In this document: piece after piece, positions 17,521-26,959 of the stretch
Layout of the letters: every line of letters starts with the position of its first letter
How positions within the stretch are numbered: position 1 is the first letter of the stretch
NCBI GenBank assembly: GCA_020851735.1
Contig: JADZCD010000028.1
Location: forward strand, 32,538-96,537
DNA length: 64,000 nt
Source of the DNA: Phycisphaeraceae bacterium
GTDB lineage: Bacteria > Planctomycetota > Phycisphaerae > Phycisphaerales > Phycisphaeraceae
Direction of reading: 5' to 3'
Notes under the pieces: model-generated
What the model saw: only the letters and a program-made list of their open reading frames with translations
Database searches by the model: none
What the model was told of the DNA's origin: nothing
Translations under genes and position numbers: made by a program

Positions 17521-19479
17521 CTAGGGGTTGGGCCAGACGCCCTGCTTATGCAACCCGTTTTCGCCGCTTAGATTGAGCACCTTGCCGAACTGCTGTGCAA
17601 ACAGCGTGGCGTACAGCCCGTGCAGAGCGAGCAGCTCCTCGTGGCGGCCTTTTTCCACAACCTGCCCGGCCTGCAGGACCACGATCATGTCGGCGCTGAG
17701 GATCGTCGACAGGCGATGGGCGATGATCAGCGACGTGCGGCCGCGCAGGAGCTTTTCCAGGGCGTTCTGAATTAGATATTCGGAGGTGGCGTCCAGGTGG
17801 CTGGTGGCTTCGTCGAGGATGAGGATGGCCGGATCCTTGAGAAGGGCACGGGCGATGGAGACGCGCTGCTTTTCCCCGCCGGAGAGGCGGAATCCGCGTT
17901 CGCCCACCAGGGTGTCATAGCCTTCGGGGAGACTGGCGATAAAGTCGTGAATGTTGGCCGCCCGACAGGCGTCAATCATGAGGGATTCGCCGGCGTCGGG
18001 GCGGGCGTAGAGCAGGTTTTCGCGGATGCTGGCGTGGAAGAGGAAGGTCTCCTGGGTCACCATACCGATGTGGCGGCGCAGCTCCTCTAAGGCCAGATCG
18101 CGCAGGTCGCAGCCGTCGAGAGTGATGACGCCTTCCTTCGGGTCGTAAAATCGCGGCACCAGGTAAGTCAGCGTCGACTTGCCCGCGCCGCTGGGGCCGA
18201 CCAGGGCGACGCGCTGACCGGGGAGAATCTGGAAGCTGATCTGGCGAATGGCGAAGCGCTCTTCCGGTTCGGGCTCAACTGGATCCGTCTGGTCCTGGCC
18301 CGGCAGGCGGGGGGGCAGCGGATAAGCGAAGCCGACGTGATCCAGCACGAGGTGCCCGCGCGTTTGCGGCAGGGGCAGGGGCTGGGGTTTGTCATGCACG
18401 TCCGGGCGCAGATCCAGATATTCAAAAATTCGCTCAAACACCGCGACCGCGGCCTGGACATCCACGTAGACAGAAGCCAATTGCACCATGGGGCGATACA
18501 GCAGCGTCAAGAGAGCCGCGAACGCCACCAGTTGGCCCAACAGCAGACGTTGCTGCAGAACCTGGTACCCGCCGTACCAGAAGATGGCGGCCGGTCCGAT
18601 GGCGCTAAAGACACTGAGAATCATAAACAGCCAGCGGCCCACGACCGATTGCTTGATGTTCAGATCGCGCACCTTGGCGTTGAGAGCGCTGAACGCCTGG
18701 GCGTCGTTTTTTCCCTGTCCGAAGATGTGTGTCAGCAGCGCGCCGGCCACGTGCAGGCGTTCGTTAAGGAAAGTCAACAGGTGAGCCTGGCTTTCCTGGG
18801 TCTGGGCCGACAGACGGCGGCGGATGCCTCCGACGACTTTGGAGGGCATATAAAACGCCGGAACCACCGCCAAGGCCAGCAGCGTCAACCGCCAGTTCAT
18901 GGAAAACATGGCCACCGACGTGGCGGCGAGCGTGGCGATGTTGCTGGCGATGGACACCAGCGTTCCGGTGGCGGCCCCTTGCACGGCGTTGACGTCGTTA
19001 TTGATACGCGAAACGATGTCGCCCGAACGCGTACGGGTGAAAAAGTGCAGGGACATCCTCTGCAGGTGGAGAAAAAGCTCGTTACGCAAGTCGAACATGA
19101 TGCCTTGGCCGACGCGGACGGTCAGCGTCTGCTGGAGCACGCCGATCAGGCCCGCCGCCAGAGCCAAGGCCACCATCGCGCCGGCCAGCAAAGCCAGGAG
19201 GGTGGTGCGCCCCTGCGGTATGGCTTGATCGATAATCATGCCCACGCAGAGCGGCGGCAGGACGGCCAATCCGGCCGACGTCAGCACACAGGCGAGGATC
19301 GCCAGCCACTTGAGCCCGTAAGGCCACATGTATCGGCCGATGCGCAGGAGCAGGGCGCGGGAGATGTCTTGCGGCGGATTCTCCAAGTCGGGCCTGGCAA
19401 AGTGATGTTGCAGGCCGTAGGTGCGCGTAATACCGCCCACCGTCCCCATCGCCCCGCGCCAGCCGCCGCCGCCTTCCAT
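17521..19479 (-). CDS. ABC exporter, fused permease and ATPase (MsbA-like)
   Basis: A 652-residue half-transporter. Six membrane helices span about residues 55-340. The nucleotide-binding domain carries Walker A GPSGAGKST, signature LSGGEKQRV, Walker B ILILDEATS and the switch His in IAHRLS. Such proteins work as dimers and export lipids, drugs or peptides. The start has AAAGGA six bases upstream. It lies 91 bases beyond the end of the efflux lipoprotein gene in the same direction and could be the last gene of that operon, though it has its own membrane domain and would not need it. A Pro-rich insert (about 385-405) precedes the ATPase domain. Confidence 0.88.
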   Translation of the reverse strand: MEGGGGWRGAMGTVGGITRTYGLQHHFARPDLENPPQDISRALLLRIGRYMWPYGLKWLAILACVLTSAGLAVLPPLCVGMIIDQAIPQGRTTLLALLAGAMVALALAAGLIGVLQQTLTVRVGQGIMFDLRNELFLHLQRMSLHFFTRTRSGDIVSRINNDVNAVQGAATGTLVSIASNIATLAATSVAMFSMNWRLTLLALAVVPAFYMPSKVVGGIRRRLSAQTQESQAHLLTFLNERLHVAGALLTHIFGQGKNDAQAFSALNAKVRDLNIKQSVVGRWLFMILSVFSAIGPAAIFWYGGYQVLQQRLLLGQLVAFAALLTLLYRPMVQLASVYVDVQAAVAVFERIFEYLDLRPDVHDKPQPLPLPQTRGHLVLDHVGFAYPLPPRLPGQDQTDPVEPEPEERFAIRQISFQILPGQRVALVGPSGAGKSTLTYLVPRFYDPKEGVITLDGCDLRDLALEELRRHIGMVTQETFLFHASIRENLLYARPDAGESLMIDACRAANIHDFIASLPEGYDTLVGERGFRLSGGEKQRVSIARALLKDPAILILDEATSHLDATSEYLIQNALEKLLRGRTSLIIAHRLSTILSADMIVVLQAGQVVEKGRHEELLALHGLYATLFAQQFGKVLNLSGENGLHKQGVWPNP

Positions 19480-19570
19480 CCTAATTCCTTTCGTTGGTCC
19501 GCGTTTTCAGGGCTGAGCCTGAGCATCAACCGCGATTTACGCGTGACCGCCTGCAGTTGCCGTGTGCAAG

Positions 19571-21043
19571 CTAATGCGAATGATTCGGTCCCGCGTCGGA
19601 CTCCCAACCGCCGCCCAGAGCCTTGTAAAGAGCGATCAAATTCGTCGTCACGGTGCTGTCGCTTTGCGCCAAGCTGTCCTCTGAGCTGTACAGCGAGCGC
19701 TGGGCGTTTAGGACGTTTAAGAAATCGGTCTGGCCTTCGGTGTAGAGCTTGGTGGACAGATCCACGGCGATGCGGTTGGCCACCACCGCGTCCATGAGGG
19801 CCTTGCGATGTTCCTGTTCGCTGGCCGAGGAGATCAAGGCGTTCTCCACTTCCTGCAGCGCCGTCAGCACGGCTTTCTGGTAGTTGAGGATCGATTGTTC
19901 TTCCAGGGCGTTCTGCACCTTGATGTTGGACTTAATCCGGCCGGAATCGAAAATCTGCCAGGTGGCGGAGGGCCCGAACGACCAGGATTGGCTGGCGGGA
20001 TTGAACCAGGAGCTGATCTGGCCGGACTGGTAGCCGATGGCGCCGGTGAGCGTGAACTTGGGGAAGAGGTCCGCGGTGGCCACACCGATGCGGGCGGTGG
20101 CGGCGTGGATCTGGGCCTCGGCCTGGCGGATGTCGGGACGGCGGCGGAGCAGTTCCGAAGGCACGCCCGTGGGCACCTGCGGCGGCGCGGCCGGAATGTC
20201 CGCGACGGGGGACAGCTCTTCGAGCAGGGCTCCGGGCGGTTGGCCCAGCAGGATGCTTAAGGTGTAGATGGTTTGCTGGGCGGAGGCTTCTAAGAGGGGA
20301 ATCTGCCCGGCGGTGGACGCCACCAGCGCGTTGGCGTTGGCCAGGTCCAAGCCGCTGACAAAGCCGCCCTCGTAGCGCTGGCGGGTCAGGTCGGCACTGT
20401 GTTGTTGGGCAGCCAGATTCCGGCGGGCGATGGCGGCACGCTGCTGGAAAGCGCGCAGATCGGTGTAATTACGGGCTACTTCGGCCGCCAACGTGACCAA
20501 CACGCCGTGGCGGTCTTCAAGGGCTGCCTGTATGTCCGCATTAGCCGCTTCGACTCCCCGGCGGGCACCGCCGAAGAAATCCAATTCCCAACCGGCGTCG
20601 AATCCGGCCTGATATTGATCCGCCACCGGCGGAGTTCGGCTGGACCCGCCGCTGGAAGCCTGGCTGCGCCGATACGAGCCGGCGGCGTTGACGGTCGGGC
20701 CGATAGCCGCCGCGCTGACGCCGCGGGCCGCCCGGGCCTGGCGGATGCGTGATTCAGCCAGGCGCACGTCCAGATTCGATTGAATCGCTCGATCGACCAA
20801 AGACGATAGCGTGGGATCATTGAACACCGTCCACCAGCGGGCCAGAAGCTCTTCCGCCGACGCACTGGGCGCGGTGGCGGGCATGGTGGTTGGTCCGACC
20901 CAGGCGGAAGGGGTTATGACTTCCGGGGTTTTAAAGTTGGGTCCGACCATGCAGCCGGCTGTCGTCAGCAGCGCGAACCCTAGCGCCAGACCGGTTGCCG
21001 GCCGACCTTGGCGCCACTTATTTGTCCAGGCGATCTCCCGCAT
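19571..21043 (-). CDS. TolC-family outer membrane efflux lipoprotein (NodT type)
   Basis: A 490-residue outer-membrane channel protein. The signal peptide ends in the lipobox LTTAGC with Cys at about 31, followed by MVGPNFKTP, the typical start of mature NodT/OprM proteins. The two internally repeated halves of the TolC fold are visible, each with ARNYTDLRAFQQR-like long helices and an LLRRRPDIRQAEAQ segment in the middle. It would form a trimeric exit duct. It is the fifth gene of the tetR-led efflux operon, 53 bases after the permease. Confidence 0.9.
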   Translation of the reverse strand: MREIAWTNKWRQGRPATGLALGFALLTTAGCMVGPNFKTPEVITPSAWVGPTTMPATAPSASAEELLARWWTVFNDPTLSSLVDRAIQSNLDVRLAESRIRQARAARGVSAAAIGPTVNAAGSYRRSQASSGGSSRTPPVADQYQAGFDAGWELDFFGGARRGVEAANADIQAALEDRHGVLVTLAAEVARNYTDLRAFQQRAAIARRNLAAQQHSADLTRQRYEGGFVSGLDLANANALVASTAGQIPLLEASAQQTIYTLSILLGQPPGALLEELSPVADIPAAPPQVPTGVPSELLRRRPDIRQAEAQIHAATARIGVATADLFPKFTLTGAIGYQSGQISSWFNPASQSWSFGPSATWQIFDSGRIKSNIKVQNALEEQSILNYQKAVLTALQEVENALISSASEQEHRKALMDAVVANRIAVDLSTKLYTEGQTDFLNVLNAQRSLYSSEDSLAQSDSTVTTNLIALYKALGGGWESDAGPNHSH

Positions 21044-21096
21044 AGGAGTCTTCCTTCATCTTCGCCCGCGGCCACGGGGCGGCGGGGCGGTCTTTG

Positions 21097-22467
21097 TTAC
21101 TCGTAGCGCAGGGCCTCGATGGGGTCCAGGCGTGACGCCTTCCAGGCTGGATAGAACCCGAAGATCATGCCCACGCTGGCGGATACCACCACCGCGGCAA
21201 TGATGGCCGCCGGGGACGTTTCCACCGGCCAGCGCAGGAACATCTCCACCAGGCGCGAGCCGCCGTGGCCCAGCAGAATGCCCACGCTTCCGCCGACCAA
21301 GCAGAGCACCACCGATTCAACAAGGAACTGCCGCAGGATGTCGCTGGCCCGGGCGCCCACCGCCATGCGCAGGCCGATCTCGCGGGTGCGCTCGGTGACG
21401 GAGACGAGCATGATGTTCATGATGCCCACGCCGCCGACCAAGAGGGAGATCATGGCCACGCAGAGCAGCAGGTTGGTCATCAGCTTGGTGGTGGATGAAA
21501 GCATGTTGGCCAGTTCGGTCATGTTGCGGATGTTGAAGTCTTCCGGATCCTGCGGGCCCAGCTTGTGCCGTTCGCGCAGGAGTTGGGTCACCTGCTTGAT
21601 GGCGGCGTCAATCGAGGAGCCGTTCTGCGCAGCCACGATGATCTGATCGACGTTGGAAAAGCGAATGTGCATGGGGCTGTTGGCGGCCTGGACGGAGGAT
21701 ATTTCCGGGTACAGGCTAGGCTGGCCCGAGGGGTAGAGGTTGCTTAGGGTGTTCACCGAGCTGCTGGCGCCGCTGCTGCTGCTCTGGTTGGTGCTGCTCA
21801 TCGATGAGCCGGTGACGCGGTACTTGATGGTGGTCCAGGGGGCAATCAGGATGTCGTCCTGATCGCTGCCCATCATGTTGGCGCCTTTGGCCTTAAGCAC
21901 GCCCACCACCCGGAAGGTGACGTTCTTAACGCGAATTTCCTTGCCTAGCGGCGATTGCCCTTCAAACAGTTCGCGCACCAGGGTCTTGCCCAGCAGGCAG
22001 ACTTTGTTGGCGTTTTGAACATCGCGATCGGAAAAGGGCACGCCCTCTTCCAACGGCTCCCAGGAGCGGACGTCCAGAAAGGCCGGGGTGACGCCGAGCA
22101 TCTGGGAGGGCACCCAGTTGCGATTGCCGTAGACCACCTGGGTGCGGGCGCGGACCACGGGCGTGGCATTGCGCACGGCCGGGCATTCGCGGAGGATCGC
22201 ATCGCAATCCTCGGGCGTGAGGGTGGTGCCGCTGCCGACGCCGAAGCTCACGCCGCCGCTGGCCGCCGTGCCGGGGAAGATCAAAAAGACGTTGGTGCCC
22301 ATGGTGGAGAGGGATTTCTGCACGGCCGAGGAAGACCCGGTGCCGATTTCCATCATGGCGATGACCGCCGCCACGCCGATGACGATGCCCAGCGTGGTCA
22401 AAAGGGCCCGCATGGGATTGCGGCGGAGGGCTTTTAGGGCGGTGACGGTGGTCCGGTAGGATTTCAT
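21097..22467 (-). CDS. MacB-type ABC permease
   Basis: A 456-residue protein with one N-terminal helix (LLTTLGIVIGVAAVIAMM), a large periplasmic domain and three C-terminal helices with the conserved MLVSVTERTREIGLRMAVGA loop. This is the FtsX/MacB permease fold, which couples ATP use to periplasmic extrusion of substrates through TolC. The start ATGA overlaps the ATPase stop by four bases, so the pair is translationally coupled. A Ser/Asn-rich stretch at about 222-245 lies in the periplasmic domain. Confidence 0.9.
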   Translation of the reverse strand: MKSYRTTVTALKALRRNPMRALLTTLGIVIGVAAVIAMMEIGTGSSSAVQKSLSTMGTNVFLIFPGTAASGGVSFGVGSGTTLTPEDCDAILRECPAVRNATPVVRARTQVVYGNRNWVPSQMLGVTPAFLDVRSWEPLEEGVPFSDRDVQNANKVCLLGKTLVRELFEGQSPLGKEIRVKNVTFRVVGVLKAKGANMMGSDQDDILIAPWTTIKYRVTGSSMSSTNQSSSSGASSSVNTLSNLYPSGQPSLYPEISSVQAANSPMHIRFSNVDQIIVAAQNGSSIDAAIKQVTQLLRERHKLGPQDPEDFNIRNMTELANMLSSTTKLMTNLLLCVAMISLLVGGVGIMNIMLVSVTERTREIGLRMAVGARASDILRQFLVESVVLCLVGGSVGILLGHGGSRLVEMFLRWPVETSPAAIIAAVVVSASVGMIFGFYPAWKASRLDPIEALRYE

Positions 22468-23267
22468 GGCTGACCTCCGGAGGCGGCGTGGTCCGTTTGC
22501 CCCTGGTTACTTCCGGGGGTTTCGGACGCGGCGATCTGCGATCGCCCGCTAAACGATAAGGAGCTTGCGGGGGCACTTCCGGGGGCGACGATGACGCCGT
22601 CGTGAATGCGGATGATGCGCTGGGCGTGTTGGGCCACGTGGGGATCGTGAGTGACCAAAATGATGGTCAGGCCGTCCTGCCGGTTGAGCTGGGTGAACAT
22701 CTCCAGCACTTCCTGGCTGGTGCGGGAATCCAGGTTGCCGGTGGGTTCGTCGGCAAAGAGCAGGGGGGGGCTGTTGATCAGGGCCCGGGCGATGGCCACG
22801 CGTTGTTGCTGCCCGCCGGAAAGCTGGGAGGGCTCGTGGTGCATGCGGTCATCCAGCCCGACGCGTTTGAGCATGTCGGCCGCGCGCTGGCGGGCTTGGC
22901 GTTCGGATAGGTGCTGGGCGGAATAAGTCAGCGGCATGGCCACGTTGTCCAGGGCGCTGGTGCGTGGCAGGAGATTAAAGTTTTGAAAAACAAAACCCAG
23001 TTTGCGATTGCGCAGATTCGCCCGCTGATCGGAGGATAGCCCGGACACTTCCTGGCCGTCGAGCCAGTATTCCCCGCTGCTGGGGTGGTCCAGGCAGCCG
23101 AGGATATTCATGAGTGTGCTCTTGCCTGAGCCGGAGACTCCCATGAGCGCCACCAACTCGCCGGGTTCAATCTGCAGCGATACCCCCTTAAGCACCGGTA
23201 CGTCGACCTCGCCTAAGTGATAGGTCTTGAAGATGTCGCGCATCTGGATCAGAGGCATCAAAGTCAT
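22464..23267 (-). CDS. MacB/LolD-type ABC ATPase with repeat-derived tail
   Basis: A 267-residue nucleotide-binding subunit: Walker [10 protein letters not shown] near residue 43, signature LSGGQQQRV, Walker [10 protein letters not shown], and a switch His in LVTHDPH. The catalytic part ends near residue 222; homologues are about 225-235 long. The last 45 residues are Ala/Ser/Gly/Gln-rich and are encoded by two TTCCGGGGG microrepeats (22509-22519, 22577-22588) around a palindrome at 22527-22553. It pairs with the overlapping permease and the adaptor 14 bases upstream. Confidence 0.92.
   Translation of the reverse strand: MTLMPLIQMRDIFKTYHLGEVDVPVLKGVSLQIEPGELVALMGVSGSGKSTLMNILGCLDHPSSGEYWLDGQEVSGLSSDQRANLRNRKLGFVFQNFNLLPRTSALDNVAMPLTYSAQHLSERQARQRAADMLKRVGLDDRMHHEPSQLSGGQQQRVAIARALINSPPLLFADEPTGNLDSRTSQEVLEMFTQLNRQDGLTIILVTHDPHVAQHAQRIIRIHDGVIVAPGSAPASSLSFSGRSQIAASETPGSNQGQTDHAASGGQP
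22527..22553 (-). repeat. GCA-loop palindrome inside the ABC ATPase gene
   Basis: A 7-bp stem (GGCGATC with GATCGCC) and GCA loop, preceded on the minus strand by TTTAGCG. All 27 bases are identical, in reverse orientation, to 53707-53733. It encodes part of the Ser/Ala-rich ATPase tail. Confidence 0.85.
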
Positions 23268-23281
23268 CCTGGGGTAAAGCC

Positions 23282-24667
23282 TTAACCTCCCGGCGGCGGG
23301 GGCGGAGGGGGGGACGATCGGCCGCGACGGATCTGCGGCATAAAGGGGTTGGTGGTGGTTGTGGGGGTGGATTCGGCCACCTGCACGCCGGTAACCACTT
23401 CCAGGCCTTCGGTCACGCCGTCGCCCTGAATTTCCGTCATCACGCCGTCGGTTAAGCCCGCTTGCGCTGATACGGGACGGACGAACGAGCCATCTTTGAC
23501 CCAGATCACCGCCTCGCGATATTCAGCGTCGTCAGCGGAATCTTTATTGTTCATGGCGGACTGACGGTGGCGGGAGTGGTCAGCAGCCTCGGTTGGCGCT
23601 GGATCAGCTTCCGCCTGGCGATATTCCGGAGCGATTTGATCGTTGGCAGGCGTCCAGCGCAGGGCGGCGTTGGGGGCCAGGAGCACGTTGTCACGCCGTT
23701 GCAGCTCAAATTGCACGTTGGCCGTCAGGTAAGGCAGTAACCGTCCGCTGGAGTTGTCGGTGACGACTTCCACGGTGAAGGTGACCACGTTCTGGGTCAT
23801 GGAGGCGTTCAGGCGGATCTTGCCCACCTCGCCGTGGAACGTTTCGCCGGGGAACGAATCCACCGTGAACGTCACCGGTTGGCCGGGGCGGATCTTGCCG
23901 ATGTCCGCTTCGTTCACCGCGACCCAAACCTGCATGCGTGTCAAGTCCTTGGCGATCAGAAAGAGACTGGGAGCGTTGAGGCTGGCCACCACCGTTTGCC
24001 CGATGTTCACCCGGCGGTCAATGATGACGCCTTGGACCGGGGATTTGATAATGCAATAGCCCAGATTGCGCTGGGCCCGGCTGAGCATGGCCTGATTCTG
24101 CGTGATGCTGGCGTTGGCTTGCAGGATCGCGGCTTGGCCGATGGCGACGTTGGCTTTGGCGGTTTCGTAAGCCGATTGATAGGCGTCAAAGCTGGATTGC
24201 GACAGGGCTTCGGAAGGTCCCAGTTTCTGGGCCCGTTCCCAGTCGCGCTCGGCCTGATGCAGTTTGGCCTTTAATTGCTCCAAATCCGCAACCGAGCGCT
24301 GCAGGCCCGCCTGGGCGGATTGCACCTGAGCCTGGGCCTGAGCCAGCTCCGCGGTGTAGATTGAATCGTCGATCCAGGCGAGGATGGTTCCCTCCGCCAC
24401 CACCGAGCCGTAGTCGATCGTCTTACCGTTGACGTCCTTGCCGAAGGACAGGATCAGCCCCGCCACTTGGGCGCCCACGTCGATGACTTCTTCAGGTTCG
24501 ACGGTGCCCGTGGCGCTGATGGACGAGAGCAATTCCCCACGCTGGATATCCGTGGTCCGGAAGCTGACCGGCTGGGTGTTGGACTTCTGCAGGTACCAGT
24601 ATGCTCCGCCGCCGCCGACGCTCAACACGATCAACCAGAAAACAACTCGTTTGATCCACTTTTTCAT
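23282..24667 (-). CDS. Periplasmic adaptor, HlyD/MacA family
   Basis: A 461-residue membrane-fusion protein: N-terminal anchor helix (VVFWLIVLSVGGGGAYWYL), a lipoyl half-motif (SATGTVEPEEVIDVGAQVAG), a long alpha-helical hairpin at about 100-190 with heptad-like Ala/Gln/Leu content, the second lipoyl half (IIKSPVQGVIIDRRVNIGQTV) and a beta-barrel domain. It bridges the MacB pair and the TolC-like channel. The C-terminus ends in a proline run (RSSPPPPPPPGG) from a G-rich DNA patch near the other repeats. Its ATG overlaps the regulator stop codon (ATGA). Confidence 0.92.
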   Translation of the reverse strand: MKKWIKRVVFWLIVLSVGGGGAYWYLQKSNTQPVSFRTTDIQRGELLSSISATGTVEPEEVIDVGAQVAGLILSFGKDVNGKTIDYGSVVAEGTILAWIDDSIYTAELAQAQAQVQSAQAGLQRSVADLEQLKAKLHQAERDWERAQKLGPSEALSQSSFDAYQSAYETAKANVAIGQAAILQANASITQNQAMLSRAQRNLGYCIIKSPVQGVIIDRRVNIGQTVVASLNAPSLFLIAKDLTRMQVWVAVNEADIGKIRPGQPVTFTVDSFPGETFHGEVGKIRLNASMTQNVVTFTVEVVTDNSSGRLLPYLTANVQFELQRRDNVLLAPNAALRWTPANDQIAPEYRQAEADPAPTEAADHSRHRQSAMNNKDSADDAEYREAVIWVKDGSFVRPVSAQAGLTDGVMTEIQGDGVTEGLEVVTGVQVAESTPTTTTNPFMPQIRRGRSSPPPPPPPGG

Positions 24668-25347
24668 GATGTACTCTCGGAAACAAGGGCTTTGTCGGTC
24701 GACGCTGACGAGGGGGAGTCATGATGGCGGGTGCGGATGGCGTGAATGCCGGCCAGGGCGAAGAGGGTAAAGTGCTCCACCATCGTTTCCAGCTGGTTTT
24801 CGTTCAGCCAGGGGTGGAATTCCGAGCGCGCGTGCAGGTGGCGTTTTCTTAGAATCTGCAGGCAGGGACCGATGATGGAGATGGCGCAGAGGCGCACGGT
24901 CAGATTGTCGCAGGGCTCGCCGAGCAGTTGGCGGACCAGCTGATCCATCGCCTGGCGCATGGGGCGGACGGTGTCGCGGAAAACTTCATTGAGTAATCCG
25001 GTGGGACTGGCCAGCTCGTGGCTCATGATCTGAAACTCCAACCCGTCCTCGCACATGGCCCTCTGCAGCAGCGAGCGGATTCTGCCGCGCAAGCGCTGCT
25101 CCGGCGGGGCGTCCTCAGGCACACCGCCATGGGGGGGAAACGCCTCAACCATTTTCTGGTGCGCGTGGCGCCAAGCTTCCTTGTAAAGCGTTTCTTTATC
25201 GCCAAAGTGATAGTTGACCGCGGCGATGTTGGCTTTGGCTTTGCGGGAAATATCAGCGATGGTGGAATCGCGAAAACCCTTTTCCGCAAAGGTCTTACAG
25301 GCGACGTGCAGCAGTCGCGCGCGGGTTTCAGCTGGTTCCGGGGGCAT
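24664..25347 (-). CDS. TetR/AcrR-family regulator of the efflux operon
   Basis: A 227-residue repressor. The helix-turn-helix occupies about residues 10-55 (FAEKGFRDSTIADISRKAKA then VNYHFGDKETLYKEAW), and the C-terminal ligand domain resembles the CerR type (WLNENQ, HELASPTGLL). I placed the start at ATG 25347, with AAAGGA seven bases upstream, rather than a GTG at 25368. It is the first gene of the operon with adaptor, ATPase, permease and outer-membrane channel, and probably represses it until a toxic ligand binds. A palindrome 25 bases upstream is the likely operator. Confidence 0.88.
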   Translation of the reverse strand: MPPEPAETRARLLHVACKTFAEKGFRDSTIADISRKAKANIAAVNYHFGDKETLYKEAWRHAHQKMVEAFPPHGGVPEDAPPEQRLRGRIRSLLQRAMCEDGLEFQIMSHELASPTGLLNEVFRDTVRPMRQAMDQLVRQLLGEPCDNLTVRLCAISIIGPCLQILRKRHLHARSEFHPWLNENQLETMVEHFTLFALAGIHAIRTRHHDSPSSASTDKALVSESTS

Positions 25348-25683
25348 GAGGGACTTCCTTTGAACCACAAGTCAAACGAGCATTTGAAATCATTATTGCA
25401 CACCCGGGAAGGATTTTCTATGCGCTCTAGCCGGGCCTGTGGGCGGCAGGTTCGCTTTACGCCCGGTTTAGGACGAATACGAAAGACATTTGGAGCCCCC
25501 CGCCGGAGCCCTGGATTCCCGGCTCCCCAGCTCCGGGGTTTCCACCTAAGGGCGTCGGTTTGGCGATCGACGCCCAGCCGCTGGACATGTCCTTGAACCT
25601 GCCTGGTTCATGTTCCAAGCGCGCCTGGCGACTCGCTATCATAGCGCAACGTCGATCGCCCTTAGGATGGGATCCGATCACCT
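25348..25683. other. Divergent intergenic region, efflux operon and AGE epimerase
   Basis: These 336 bases hold the control region of the leftward efflux operon and of the rightward epimerase. The only clear element is the palindrome at 25372-25387. At 25495-25548 there is a GC-rich patch of imperfect palindromes related to the microrepeats. No open frame here is convincing. Confidence 0.5.
25372..25387 (-). promoter_or_regulatory. Likely TetR operator
   Basis: The 16-base sequence TCAAACGAGCATTTGA has perfect 5-base outer arms (TCAAA/TTTGA) and a paired G/C inside. On the minus strand a -10-like CAATAAT (25390-25396) lies just upstream, so a bound repressor would cover the transcription start of the tetR-led operon. 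It is the only palindrome of this kind in the gap. Confidence 0.5.
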
Positions 25684-26895
25684 ATGGCCAAACACGAACT
25701 GGACAGTTTGAAAAATCTACAGGCGTTCTATCGCGAACACCTGATTGAGAACATCGCACGCTTCTGGCTGGACCACGCCCTGGATCGCGAGCATGGCGGA
25801 TATCTGACTATGCTGGATCGCGATGGGTCGATCTACGGCAGCGGCAAATACGTCTGGCCGCAGGCCCGCAGCGCGTACATGTTCGCCAAGTTGTACAACG
25901 AAGTGGAACGCCGGCCGGAATGGCTGGAAGCCGCCCGCCTGGGCATTGAGTTTCTTGAGGCGCATGGCCTGCGCGACGGTCGGGCGTTCTATAAATGCAC
26001 GCGCGACGGTCGGCCGATCTATGGGCGATCGAATGAAATCTACGGCGAGAGTTTCGTGGTGATCGCGTATGCGCATTTCGCGCGGGCCAGCGGCGAACAA
26101 AAATATCTGCAGAAGGCTCGCGAGCTGTTCTGGGCTACCGTCAAGCGCCTGGAGGCAGGTGAATTAGACAGCCACCTGGCCACGCGCCTTTATCAGGAGC
26201 ACGCTCCCGAGGTCATCATGATCAACTGCGCCCAGGAACTGCGGGCGGTTGATCCGGACGAGCGGTATACGCAGCGAATTCGCCCCTGGGTGGAAAAGGA
26301 ACTGTTCACGTTTGCCAGCACCGAACACCGGGCCATGTTCGAGCGCGTGGGTCTGGATGGTAAGCCCGTGCTGTCCGAGCCGGAGGGCCGGTCGCTCACG
26401 CCCGGACACGCCATGGAATCCGCCTGGTTTTGCCTGGAAGAAGGGCTGCATCTAAAGGATCAACGGCTGATCGATCGGGCGGTGGACGTGATCCGCTGGA
26501 CGATCGAACGCGGCTGGGATACGCAGGATGGCGGGGTCTTCAACTTTGTGGACGTTCTGGGTAAGCCCCCGGGCCACCACGACGAAGACTGGGGCGAGGG
26601 CCAGGACTGGGACGCCAAGCTCTTTTGGCCGCATGCCGAGACGCTCTATGCGGTTTTGTTGGCCTATCTGGTGACGCGTGATCCGAAGCTATGGGACTGG
26701 CACGTGAAGATTCATCAGTGGATCTTCACCCATTTCCCGGACGCTCAGTTCGGTGAGTGGTATGGTTTTCTCCGCCGCGACGGCAGCGTTTCCCAGACCC
26801 TCAAGGGCTGCATCAAGTCGTTCTTTCACATTCCCCGGGCGCTGCTGAAGGCCGTGCAGGCGCTTGAAAACTTTGGTCAATCGCCCGATCGTTGA
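25684..26895 (+). CDS. N-acylglucosamine 2-epimerase (AGE) family protein
   Basis: A 403-residue (alpha/alpha)6-barrel protein. Family motifs are clear: KYVWPQARSAYMFAKLYNE near 54-72, a His in PGHAMESAWF (about 242), KLFWPHAETLYAVL (about 312-325) and SFFHIPRALL near the C-terminus, the two later His residues being the usual catalytic bases. Members epimerise N-acetylglucosamine/N-acetylmannosamine, cellobiose or free sugars. Length fits the family. Nearby genes do not fix the substrate. Confidence 0.9.
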   Translation: MAKHELDSLKNLQAFYREHLIENIARFWLDHALDREHGGYLTMLDRDGSIYGSGKYVWPQARSAYMFAKLYNEVERRPEWLEAARLGIEFLEAHGLRDGRAFYKCTRDGRPIYGRSNEIYGESFVVIAYAHFARASGEQKYLQKARELFWATVKRLEAGELDSHLATRLYQEHAPEVIMINCAQELRAVDPDERYTQRIRPWVEKELFTFASTEHRAMFERVGLDGKPVLSEPEGRSLTPGHAMESAWFCLEEGLHLKDQRLIDRAVDVIRWTIERGWDTQDGGVFNFVDVLGKPPGHHDEDWGEGQDWDAKLFWPHAETLYAVLLAYLVTRDPKLWDWHVKIHQWIFTHFPDAQFGEWYGFLRRDGSVSQTLKGCIKSFFHIPRALLKAVQALENFGQSPDR

Positions 26896-26959
26896 CTTAT
26901 ATCATCCGTCGGCCCGCAGCCGCCCGCATTGGATCCGCCCGCAGTCCGACGGTTGGTCC

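Noticed and set aside
18337..19797. 486-residue open frame opposite the ABC exporter
   Set aside because: It mirrors the exporter gene and part of the next one; its protein is rich in Gln, His and Arg with no domain.
23282..23345. Proline run at the adaptor C-terminus as a microrepeat copy
   Set aside because: The DNA is G-rich but does not contain the CTTCCGGGGG core, so it is not counted as a member.
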